A program made the position numbers and the translations under genes. Below are positions 1 to 6,455 of a DNA stretch of 56,933 nt, one piece after another. Origin of the DNA: Clostridiales bacterium (GTDB lineage Bacteria > Bacillota > Clostridia > Saccharofermentanales > Saccharofermentanaceae); the NCBI GenBank assembly GCA_017509205.1, contig JAFWQF010000046.1:1-56933 (forward strand), written 5' to 3'. The notes under the pieces are model-generated. The model saw nothing but the letters and a program-made list of their open reading frames with translations, was not told the origin of the DNA and did no database searches. Position 1 is the first letter of the stretch. Each line of letters opens with the position of its first letter.

Positions 1-29
1 ATTGACATCTTGCCTCAACACTAAGAAAG

Positions 30-57
30 CCTCGCTAAAGAAAAGCGGGGTTTTATT
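30..57 (+). terminator. Rho-independent terminator upstream of the relaxase gene
   Basis: The arms CCTCGCT (30-36) and AGCGGGG (44-50) pair with one G-U wobble around a 7-base loop and are followed by TTTTATTT. It would end a transcript entering from the left and isolate the relaxase gene, or act as a leader attenuator for it. Confidence 0.6.
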
Positions 58-91
58 TATTTCACAACAAATATCAAAAGGAGATTTATTT

Positions 92-1084
92 ATGGCATAT
101 GCAATTATGAGAATCAACAAATGCAAGATGGGCGCAGTCGGCAGGCTGGAAAAACATCATGAGCGTGAGAAACAGGTTTATAAGAGCAATCCTGATATCA
201 ATTTGAAGCGTTCAGTAAAGAATATTCACATTAAGGTTCCGCCCGACCGTTACAGGAAACTGATCCTAAGAAGGATTGAGGAAGTTGGTTGCAAGACTAG
301 AAAAGACAGTATTGTGATGCAGGATAGTTTCTGTTCTGCTTCTCCGGAATTCTTTAAAGGCAAGTCATTGAGCGATATCGGTTTTTTCTTCCGAAGGGCA
401 TATGAGTTCTATGCCCAAACCTTCGGCGAGGATAACATCATTTCCGCAGTAGTTCATATGGATGAAAAGACACCGCATATGCACGTGTGTTTCGTGCCTA
501 TCACTAAAGAAGGACGGCTTTCTTCCAAGACAGTGATCGGCGGACCGAAGGGACTGGTAAAACTTCAAGATCAGTACTATGCGCAGATGTCCACATATTA
601 CCCGGAACTCAAGCGCGGAATACCGAAATATCTGACTCACCGTAAACATCTTCCAACATACCTTTTCAAGAACGCGGACATGCTGATGGAGCATTTCGAT
701 GAGATCGCTCAGGCGATAAATGATATCGGACTCATCAAAGGCAAAGAGAAAAAGGCTCAAGCGATCGAACTGATATCACGGTATGCGCCGGAGATGGCAA
801 AGATGAAAGAGCAGATCAAGTCAGTAGATGACTATGTTACCACCCTGAAGAACACGTTAGATACGGAAAGAGATACCGGCCGTTACTGGAAAGGAAAGAC
901 TGAGGAACTAGAAAAAGCGGTCAAAGAAAGAGACGGCAGGATTGATGAGCTCAGGAATAAGCAAAAACGGATACAGCAGAAACTGGATCTTCTGCCGCCG
1001 GGATTGCTGGAAGTTCTTGCAGCAGAAGAACAGGCACGAAGAAGATCAATCAACAGAAAGGATAGAGGCGGATTCGCCAGGTGA
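92..1084 (+). CDS. MobV/Pre-family relaxase (plasmid mobilisation protein)
   Basis: The protein would nick at an origin of transfer and attach to the DNA strand during mobilisation. The three-histidine metal motif of MobV relaxases is visible as HMDEKTPHMH, with His122, His129 and His131. An N-terminal MAYAIMRINKCK stretch matches the usual MobV start. The C-terminal third (about residues 225-315) is charged and heptad-like, typical of MobV coiled-coil tails. The start at 92 is chosen over the upstream in-frame ATG because AAAGGAG lies 8 bases before it. At 330 residues it is shorter than many MobV proteins (about 400-500), mainly in the tail. The stop overlaps the next gene by 4 bases. No origin of transfer could be recognised upstream. 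Confidence 0.9.
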   Translation: MAYAIMRINKCKMGAVGRLEKHHEREKQVYKSNPDINLKRSVKNIHIKVPPDRYRKLILRRIEEVGCKTRKDSIVMQDSFCSASPEFFKGKSLSDIGFFFRRAYEFYAQTFGEDNIISAVVHMDEKTPHMHVCFVPITKEGRLSSKTVIGGPKGLVKLQDQYYAQMSTYYPELKRGIPKYLTHRKHLPTYLFKNADMLMEHFDEIAQAINDIGLIKGKEKKAQAIELISRYAPEMAKMKEQIKSVDDYVTTLKNTLDTERDTGRYWKGKTEELEKAVKERDGRIDELRNKQKRIQQKLDLLPPGLLEVLAAEEQARRRSINRKDRGGFAR

Positions 1085-1263
1085 TAAATATGACTAGAGA
1101 TGAAGAAATCGCATTCAACAACTTTACGGATTTGTTCGCAGGTCTTATCGCAAAGCATGGAAGAGAAGTTCCGAAGCTTCCGGAGGATAAGCGAAAGCTA
1201 TTAAAGAGATTACGAAAGTACCTCCGTTATGCGGACAATTTGTTCAGTGAAACAAAGTCGTAA
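1081..1263 (+). CDS. Small protein translationally coupled to the relaxase
   Basis: This 60-residue charged protein is predicted helical. It starts with GTG at 1081, overlapping the relaxase stop in a GTGA arrangement; an ATG at 1090 is an alternative start. No family is recognised. The acidic N-terminal half followed by a lysine/arginine-rich segment (LPEDKRKLLKRLRKYLRY) is compatible with a DNA-binding or relaxase accessory role, but this is only inferred from its position in the mob operon. Confidence 0.6.
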   Translation: MINMTRDEEIAFNNFTDLFAGLIAKHGREVPKLPEDKRKLLKRLRKYLRYADNLFSETKS

Positions 1264-1283
1264 TCCAATCAGGAAATCCAACC

Positions 1284-1292
1284 TGATATAAT
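1284..1292 (+). promoter_or_regulatory. Extended -10 promoter for the hydrophobic-peptide transcript
   Basis: TGATATAAT is a perfect extended -10 element (TGn plus TATAAT at 1287-1292). No good -35 box lies 17 bases upstream, as is usual for extended -10 promoters. The predicted start, about 1299, coincides with the first base of the inverted repeat arm at 1300. Confidence 0.55.
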
Positions 1293-1299
1293 TTTAGTG

Positions 1300-1333
1300 T
1301 TGGTCTCCGTCATTCACGGTAGGCGGCACACCC
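1300..1333 (+). repeat. Left arm of a long-range inverted repeat around the small ORF
   Basis: TTGGTCTCCGTC at 1300-1311 is exactly complementary to GACGGAGACCAA at 1555-1566. After an asymmetric internal loop, CGGCACACCC at 1324-1333 pairs with GGGCGTGCCG at 1539-1548 at 9 of 10 positions. In an RNA starting near 1299 this would join the 5' end to the region beyond the peptide gene. Confidence 0.85.
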
Positions 1334-1389
1334 GTTTTCGCTCTCATGCAGATCTTCTGCAATCCGATGAGGGAAAGGGGTGAAATGAT

Positions 1390-1515
1390 ATGATCTCCAT
1401 ATTAGATCTGATAACCATTATCGGGTTTATCTGGGGCGTCTTCTCCGTCGGGTTTACTCTCGGTAGAGCATTCGAAAAAATCAGGCATGAAAAAAGCCGC
1501 CAACGGTCAAGCTAA
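1390..1515 (+). CDS. 41-residue hydrophobic peptide, candidate type I toxin
   Basis: The peptide has one membrane segment, roughly residues 4-25 (ILDLITIIGFIWGVFSVGF), then a basic tail (GRAFEKIRHEKSRQRSS). This is the shape of Fst/TxpA/Hok-like type I toxins and holin-like peptides. The ribosome site GGGG (1377-1380) sits 9 bases before the ATG. It lies inside a hairpin-rich leader: GCAGA/TCTGC flanked by CTCAT/ATGAG at about 1343-1371. The 3' end of the gene overlaps a terminator stem that works on the minus strand. Toxicity is an inference from architecture; sequence similarity to a named family is not claimed. Confidence 0.6.
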   Translation: MISILDLITIIGFIWGVFSVGFTLGRAFEKIRHEKSRQRSS

Positions 1516-1523
1516 GCGGCTTT
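1493..1523 (-). terminator. Terminator of the predicted antisense RNA
   Basis: AAAGCCGC (1493-1500) and GCGGCTTT (1516-1523) form a perfect 8-bp stem with a 15-base loop. Only the minus strand continues with a T run (six T including the stem end), so it is oriented against the peptide gene. Confidence 0.6.
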
Positions 1524-1538
1524 AAATGCTAAATTCTT

Positions 1539-1566
1539 GGGCGTGCCGTCTATCGACGGAGACCAA
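1539..1566 (-). repeat. Right arm of the long-range inverted repeat
   Basis: Partner of 1300-1333. Because the repeat is inverted, both predicted convergent transcripts start at or just before the same TTGGTCTCCGTC sequence. Confidence 0.85.
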
Positions 1567-1576
1567 TTTCATACTT

Positions 1577-1605
1577 ATGTTATCACACACAACATCAATC
1601 TTCAA
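1577..1605 (-). promoter_or_regulatory. Predicted minus-strand promoter of the antisense RNA
   Basis: Read on the minus strand: TTGAAG (1605-1600), a 17-base spacer, and TAACAT (1582-1577) preceded by TGA to give an extended -10. Both boxes match consensus at 4 of 6 positions. Confidence 0.4.
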
Positions 1606-1611
1606 ACAATA

Positions 1612-1658
1612 ACGCATTGCGTAAAATAAATGCGTGTATTACTATATACGCAAAGCGT
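1612..1658 (+). promoter_or_regulatory. Promoter and multi-box operator of the helix-turn-helix/recombinase operon
   Basis: The boxes ACGCA (1612-1616), TGCGT (1618-1622), TGCGT (1631-1635), ACGCA (1648-1652) and AGCGT (1654-1658) form two nested palindromes. They lie over a promoter with -35 TTGCGT (1617-1622), a 17-base spacer and -10 TACTAT (1640-1645). A regulator binding these boxes would cover both promoter elements; the helix-turn-helix protein just downstream is the obvious candidate. Confidence 0.55.
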
Positions 1659-1682
1659 AAATATCAACAGGAGGAAATAATA

Positions 1683-1898
1683 ATGAATACACAAGATAAG
1701 ATCATAGAACTGAGAGAAGCTACAGGAATGAACCGCAAGGTGTTCTGTGAATACTTCAAGATTCCGTACAGAACGGTAACAGACTGGGAGCTTGGTAACA
1801 GGCATTGTCCGGAATATGTGCTCAGACTTCTTGAATACTATATTCAGATGAATGACCTGGCTAAAAAGGAAGAAGGTGTGACTAATGCCAAAGAATAA
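1683..1898 (+). CDS. Small helix-turn-helix DNA-binding protein
   Basis: The protein has 71 residues. Residues 13-45 (GMNRKVFCEYFKIPYRTVTD then WELGNRHCPEY) form an XRE-like helix-turn-helix, with RTVTDW as the recognition helix. Proteins like this are common next to recombinases of clostridial integrative elements and probably act as repressor or as helper for excision. The start at 1683 is chosen because AGGAGG precedes it by 9 bases, while the upstream in-frame ATG at 1632 lies inside the operator. The gene overlaps the recombinase gene by 14 bases, so the two are co-translated and the operator at 1612-1658 should control both. Confidence 0.8.
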   Translation: MNTQDKIIELREATGMNRKVFCEYFKIPYRTVTDWELGNRHCPEYVLRLLEYYIQMNDLAKKEEGVTNAKE

Positions 1899-3558
1899 CA
1901 TTAAATGTTATATATACACACGTGTTTCAACAGCAATCCAGGTAGATGGATATAGTCTCGATGCTCAAAAAGACAAGTTACGTAAATATGCTGATTATCA
2001 GAATATGGAGATTGCAGGCGAATACTCAGATGAGGGTGCTTCAGGCAAGAATATTGCTGAAAGACCCGAGTTTATGAGAATGATGAGTGATATTGAAGAC
2101 AGCAAAGACGGGATTTCTTATGTTCTGGTGTTCAAATTATCCCGATTCGGAAGAAATGCTGCGGATGTTTTGAGTTCACTTCAGCGTATGCAGGATCATG
2201 ATGTTAATCTGATCTGTGTTGAGGATGGAATAGACAGCTCCAAGGATGCCGGAAAACTTATGATATCGGTTCTTTCCGCAGTGGCAGAGATAGAACGTGA
2301 GAATATCCGTGCTCAGACAATGGCAGGCCGTGAACAGAAAGCTCGTGAAGGAAGATGGAACGGCGGTTTTGCACCCTACGGATATAAACTTGTTGACGGT
2401 GAATTGCAGATTGCGGAAGACGAGGTCGATATCATACGGATAATATTCGATCAGTATGTGAACAAGGGAAAAGGCACTATTGCTATTGCCAGATATCTCA
2501 ATGATCAAGGGTATGTTAAAAAGCTCAGGCAAAATAATAGTATTAATGGTTTTTCTGAAGTTTTTGTTAGGAAAGTGCTGGCAAATCCTGTTTATGCCGG
2601 CAAGATCGCATATGGCAGAAGACGGACTGAGAAGAAACCCGGTACCCACAATGAGATGCACATAGTAGCTCAGGAAGAGTATCCCGTGTATGAAGGTAAG
2701 CACGAAGCCATTATCTCTGAAGATGTTTGGAAGATGGCGGAGGAACGTCGCAAGAAAAAGGCTGCAATGAGGGCTCCAAAGACAAATTGCAGAGTTGCCA
2801 TAATATCAGGAATATTGAAGTGTCCCTGCTGTGGAAAGGGTATGTATTCAAATACCTCAAAACCTCATAGCAAGGATAATAAGGAACGTCACTATTATTA
2901 TTGCAAGAATAATAGCAATGCTACCGGACACAGATGTGAATTCCGACAGAATATTGAGAATAGCAAACTGGAAAAAGAGGTTGTATATGTAATAACCAAT
3001 CTGGTTAAGAATCCGGTTTTTGTTGATGCTATCAAAGCAAAGATCGGGGAAAGCATTGATACTACCGAATTAGAGAAGAAACTTAAGACACTTGAAGGAA
3101 AGTTGCGTCAGGCCGAAGCGATAAAGAACAGATTGGAAAAACAAATGGATGAACTTCCGTATGATGATGCAATGTTTGAACGTAAAATGTCGGATTTACA
3201 GAGACGGTATGACAAACAATACGATACAATGCAAGAAGTGGAAAATGATATCGAAGAAGTTAAGATGCAATTGATGAGCATACGTCAAAATCAATTAACT
3301 GAAGAGAACATATATAATGTGCTTCTGGCATTTGATGACTTGTACGACACATTTGATCCTATGGAGAAGAAACAGTTCTTAAAGAGCTTTATTGAGAGAA
3401 TAGAAATATATCCTCAGAAACGTGAGGATGGAACGTATTTAAAGAAACTGGTTTTCAATTTCCCTATCCCGTCATTCAACGGCGGGACAGGGAAAGAGAT
3501 TTCCTTGGAATACTCTGATACACTCGAGACGGTCGTAATAATGAACCGCAAGCCTTAA
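1885..3558 (+). CDS. Large serine recombinase (integrase of the element)
   Basis: The 557-residue protein catalyses site-specific integration and excision. Domains in order: N-terminal resolvase domain (about 1-150) with the motif YTRVS giving catalytic Ser15; the recombinase domain (about 160-265); a zinc ribbon (CPCCG at about 313, with YYYCKNN and HRCEF); a long coiled coil (about 390-465) that in this family controls integration versus excision; and a short C-terminal domain. All elements expected for an active TnpX/phiC31-type enzyme are present with no frameshift. The gene is last in the element, the normal position next to the attachment site. Confidence 0.95.
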   Translation: MPKNNIKCYIYTRVSTAIQVDGYSLDAQKDKLRKYADYQNMEIAGEYSDEGASGKNIAERPEFMRMMSDIEDSKDGISYVLVFKLSRFGRNAADVLSSLQRMQDHDVNLICVEDGIDSSKDAGKLMISVLSAVAEIERENIRAQTMAGREQKAREGRWNGGFAPYGYKLVDGELQIAEDEVDIIRIIFDQYVNKGKGTIAIARYLNDQGYVKKLRQNNSINGFSEVFVRKVLANPVYAGKIAYGRRRTEKKPGTHNEMHIVAQEEYPVYEGKHEAIISEDVWKMAEERRKKKAAMRAPKTNCRVAIISGILKCPCCGKGMYSNTSKPHSKDNKERHYYYCKNNSNATGHRCEFRQNIENSKLEKEVVYVITNLVKNPVFVDAIKAKIGESIDTTELEKKLKTLEGKLRQAEAIKNRLEKQMDELPYDDAMFERKMSDLQRRYDKQYDTMQEVENDIEEVKMQLMSIRQNQLTEENIYNVLLAFDDLYDTFDPMEKKQFLKSFIERIEIYPQKREDGTYLKKLVFNFPIPSFNGGTGKEISLEYSDTLETVVIMNRKP

Positions 3559-3579
3559 GCCTGAACAGGGAGGGTAACG

Positions 3580-4875
3580 ATGGAAAACAAAGAAGAGTTT
3601 CTGAAGCGCCGCATCATCGATGACATGTCAGAGGGTGTCATCATAATCAACTTTGACGGTGAGATCCTCCTTCTGAACCATGCTGCAGAGCAGATACTCG
3701 GCATGACACAGGGCGAACTGAAAAATAAGACCATCGCGGAGCTCATAAGCACAAGCGACGAGAAAGACGAGCTTTTCGAGCTGATCCTGGATGTTATCTA
3801 TACGAGAAAGAAGACCACCAAAACGATACCTTATTTCTGCAAGGATGAAATGAAGTATCTGAGGATCACTACGGACTTTTTGACCGGTGAAAGCGAAAAG
3901 ATCGGCGTCATTGCACAGGTAAGCGACATTACGGACGCAACACTGCTGTTCCTTGCAAACAAGCAGCTCGCAAATCAGATCACAAATCTCATGCGGTCAT
4001 TTGTTGAGGTAATGGTAACCGCAATTGAAGAAGAATCACCTTACAATGCCAATCACACAAAGAGCATGGTCGAATATGCAAAACGCTATCTGGGCTGGCT
4101 TGCCGACAAGGGTGAACTTACGGATCACACCAGCGCGGAAACCGCACCTTTCCTCATGAGCATATGGCTTCACGACATCGGAAAACTGCTCGTACCTACT
4201 GAAATTTTGGACAAACCCACCAGGCTCGCTGCTGCCGCAAAAGACATTTCATACCGCATCGAGACCGCGCTTTTGATGCTGAGACTGAAAGCTTTGACAG
4301 AGCCTGACAGTCAGGCTGAATGTGAGGAGCAAAAAGAGAAACTGCTTGCAGCGAAAGAGCTGATCTTCAGTGCGAATACGAAAGGGATCCTCGATGAGGA
4401 GACCGTCGGGAAACTGAAAGAAGCAGCCAAGATTGAATGCATGACGGCTGACGGAAACACTGTAACGCTTTTAAACAATGAAGAACTTGAAGCCATAACT
4501 GTGGTCAGAGGCACGCTGACTCCTGCTGAAAGACATACTGTTGAATCACATGTCAGTCTTACCGCAAAGCTTCTTTCAAAGATGGAGTTTTCTGGTGACT
4601 ATAAGTCGGTGCCGGTCTGGGCAGGCGGACATCACGAACTGCTCGACGGTTCTGGATATCCGGATCACCTTAAAGCGGAAAGCATTCCGTGGGAAACAAG
4701 GCTGATTACGATAATAGACGTTTACGATGCGCTTACGGCCGAAGACAGGCCGTATAAGCCGCCGATGGCACCCGAAAAGGCATTTGCGGTTCTTGATGAC
4801 ATGGCGGAACACGGAAAGATCGACAAAGATCTGCTCATTAGTTTCCGCGAAAGCAAGGCCTGGTGCCGCAATTGA
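3580..4875 (+). CDS. PAS and HD-GYP domain protein, probable cyclic-di-GMP phosphodiesterase
   Basis: The N-terminal PAS domain (about residues 10-120) is followed by an HD-GYP-type domain. HDIGK lies at 198-202 and HHELLDGSGYP at 351-361, the signatures of cyclic-di-GMP-degrading HD-GYP enzymes. Unusually, about 95 residues rich in helix-forming and charged amino acids separate ILDKP from RGTLTPAE, where normal HD-GYP proteins run on directly. The GGGAGGG site before 3580 supports this start, and a stop at 3562-3564 closes the frame upstream. Because the integrated element ends here, an originally longer N-terminal sensor region could have been cut off; without the other side of the element this is undecided. 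Confidence 0.85.
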   Translation: MENKEEFLKRRIIDDMSEGVIIINFDGEILLLNHAAEQILGMTQGELKNKTIAELISTSDEKDELFELILDVIYTRKKTTKTIPYFCKDEMKYLRITTDFLTGESEKIGVIAQVSDITDATLLFLANKQLANQITNLMRSFVEVMVTAIEEESPYNANHTKSMVEYAKRYLGWLADKGELTDHTSAETAPFLMSIWLHDIGKLLVPTEILDKPTRLAAAAKDISYRIETALLMLRLKALTEPDSQAECEEQKEKLLAAKELIFSANTKGILDEETVGKLKEAAKIECMTADGNTVTLLNNEELEAITVVRGTLTPAERHTVESHVSLTAKLLSKMEFSGDYKSVPVWAGGHHELLDGSGYPDHLKAESIPWETRLITIIDVYDALTAEDRPYKPPMAPEKAFAVLDDMAEHGKIDKDLLISFRESKAWCRN

Positions 4876-4896
4876 ACAACGGCAAAAATCCGTTTT

Positions 4897-4926
4897 AAAG
4901 GCACTTGAAAGAGTGCCTTTTTCTTT
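4897..4926 (+). terminator. Rho-independent terminator after the HD-GYP gene
   Basis: AAAGGCACT (4897-4905) and AGTGCCTTT (4912-4920) form a perfect 9-bp stem with a 6-base loop, ending in a T-rich tail. Confidence 0.85.
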
Positions 4927-4989
4927 GGGCAAAAAACATGGTCATATCTGTTATCGGGTAAAAATATATCGAATTACAATAAAATTTTG

Positions 4990-5018
4990 TTGCATATCGG
5001 AAGATGACGTGTTATCAT
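4990..5018 (+). promoter_or_regulatory. Promoter of the lipoprotein pair
   Basis: -35 TTGCAT (4990-4995), a 17-base spacer, and -10 TATCAT (5013-5018), 26 bases before the start codon at 5044. Confidence 0.55.
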
Positions 5019-5043
5019 AACCGCGGACAGGGAGGTAGATAAC

Positions 5044-5880
5044 ATGATGAACAGACCGATCAAAAAGATAAAAGTTTTGGCAGTGGCATTGGCGCTTGGA
5101 GCGTCATCACTTTTCACCGGTTGTGCCGCATTGCAGATGTTCGGTGAAAAGGCACCGGACCTGCCGGCAAACGCACAGTCTTTCAAGAAATTAGATACAG
5201 ACAGTTCCTTGATGATGATCGAAGTGAACGGGAGGAAGTACGCACCTTTTGGAACACTGAACGGAAAGCTTAATAACAGTTCTCTGCAGGATTGCCTGGG
5301 GTATCTTGATGACGATAAGAATGACAGGATCTTTTCGTTAAACGATGAACCTTACGGAAATTACCTGGTAACGAAGAATGTCAGCGGGATCATGGAACAG
5401 CCGATGTTCTGGCGCGACTGGGCCACAAACGGAGAGGCCATCTTTACACCTGAATACATAGTTTCCAAAGATGACGTTAACTGGGGAAGAAATACCGGCT
5501 GCTACTCAGAGATGAAAGAGTTCAGGATCATGATAAACATTGATGCTGATGACGTAAAAGAACTGTCGATGGAATATAAGGTCAACGGTACAGTCAGTGG
5601 CGGCAGCGGCGTCAGGAATGCGGTCGGAGGTCTTAAGAATCAGGACGGAAAACTGCCTCTGAATAAAGGTGAGGAACTCTCTTTATCGATAACTGAACTT
5701 CCGCTTTACGGTAAATATGACAAGAATAAGCCGTTTGATGCCGAATGCAGGTTCTATGTTGAAAGCGTGAACGGCAATAAGCGGGAACTGGATTATGTCT
5801 ATAAAGGCACCGTCAAGCTTGGAGATGAAGAAAAGCTGACGCTGACCGGCAACAATAAAGACGGATATAAGTTAGGATGA
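5044..5880 (+). CDS. Lipoprotein of unknown function
   Basis: The 278-residue protein has a lysine-rich start, a hydrophobic segment and a lipobox FTGC, so the mature protein begins at Cys27 and is anchored outside the membrane. No catalytic motif is seen. The rest reads as a beta-rich domain with a glycine-rich stretch (GTVSGGSGVRNAVGGLKN). GGAGG lies 8 bases before 5044; a second ATG at 5047 is equally possible. It is first in a two-gene unit: the next lipoprotein gene overlaps its stop as ATGA. The pair could form a surface complex, but no function can be assigned. Confidence 0.85.
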   Translation: MMNRPIKKIKVLAVALALGASSLFTGCAALQMFGEKAPDLPANAQSFKKLDTDSSLMMIEVNGRKYAPFGTLNGKLNNSSLQDCLGYLDDDKNDRIFSLNDEPYGNYLVTKNVSGIMEQPMFWRDWATNGEAIFTPEYIVSKDDVNWGRNTGCYSEMKEFRIMINIDADDVKELSMEYKVNGTVSGGSGVRNAVGGLKNQDGKLPLNKGEELSLSITELPLYGKYDKNKPFDAECRFYVESVNGNKRELDYVYKGTVKLGDEEKLTLTGNNKDGYKLG

Positions 5881-6335
5881 TGACCAAAGTCATTACAGCT
5901 CTCATTATCCCGATCCTGTGCATGAGTATGTGTTCGTGCATCAGGACGGGACTTTCCGATGACGAGAAATGCAGTGTAGTCTGTGAGATCGCAGAAATCT
6001 GTCTTGAACAGTATTCGAATGGAAACTTAGAAAAGGAGACAGACATAAGAATGGATCAGATCCAAAGCTGGACCGATCCTGATTCTGTGATCCGTGAAGC
6101 AGTCAAAAAGGACAAAGACGCAAAATACTATTATGCGGTTGTCTTAGATGAAGGAACGGTCCTGGTCGGCACGGATTCGCTTTTCCAGAGTGCTTCCGGA
6201 TATCTGATCACGAACCGCCAGCTTGAAGCAGGCTCCACGGTAAAAGTTCACGACAGATCAGGTTTCGACGGAAACCGGATCTACATTGACGCAAAAGTTA
6301 AAGACGGTGTTTATAAGTTTTCTGCCGGATTATAA
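5877..6335 (+). CDS. Small lipoprotein coupled to the preceding lipoprotein
   Basis: The 152-residue protein has a short signal peptide and a lipobox-like MCSC, with Cys21 as the likely lipidated residue. The remainder is acidic and shows no recognised family. Translation is coupled through the ATGA overlap with the stop of the previous gene, and it shares the promoter at 4990-5018. Confidence 0.8.
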   Translation: MMTKVITALIIPILCMSMCSCIRTGLSDDEKCSVVCEIAEICLEQYSNGNLEKETDIRMDQIQSWTDPDSVIREAVKKDKDAKYYYAVVLDEGTVLVGTDSLFQSASGYLITNRQLEAGSTVKVHDRSGFDGNRIYIDAKVKDGVYKFSAGL

Positions 6336-6455
6336 GCGACAGAGTCTGCCTGAATTGACATTCCTATTACAAATAAATTAAATGATAAACGAAAAGCTTT
6401 GATCGCACGATTTGTATTATAGAATGTTGGGATATGATACAAGGAGAATAAGCGA

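Larger units (their letters stand above)
1488..1570 (-). ncRNA. Predicted antisense RNA overlapping the 3' end of the peptide gene
   Basis: A minus-strand promoter (-35 TTGAAG at 1605-1600, 17-base spacer, -10 TAACAT at 1582-1577 preceded by TG) would start an RNA near 1570. An 8-bp stem (1516-1523 with 1493-1500) followed by TTTTTT on that strand would end it near 1488. The resulting RNA of about 80 bases is complementary to the last codons and the 3' region of the peptide mRNA, the layout of TxpA/RatA-type antitoxins. Confidence 0.5.
1..3562 (+). mobile_element. Right-hand part of a MobV/serine-recombinase mobilisable element (left end outside window)
   Basis: The segment carries a MobV relaxase, a coupled small protein, a toxin-like hydrophobic peptide locus, a small helix-turn-helix protein and a large serine recombinase, all on the plus strand. 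This is the gene set of an integrative mobilisable element: the recombinase integrates and excises the DNA, and the relaxase lets a helper conjugation system transfer it. Its base composition is visibly more AT-rich than the DNA after 3580. The right boundary is placed near 3562 because the recombinase stops at 3558 and a chromosomal-type gene begins at 3580; the exact attachment core cannot be seen without the left end. Confidence 0.75.
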
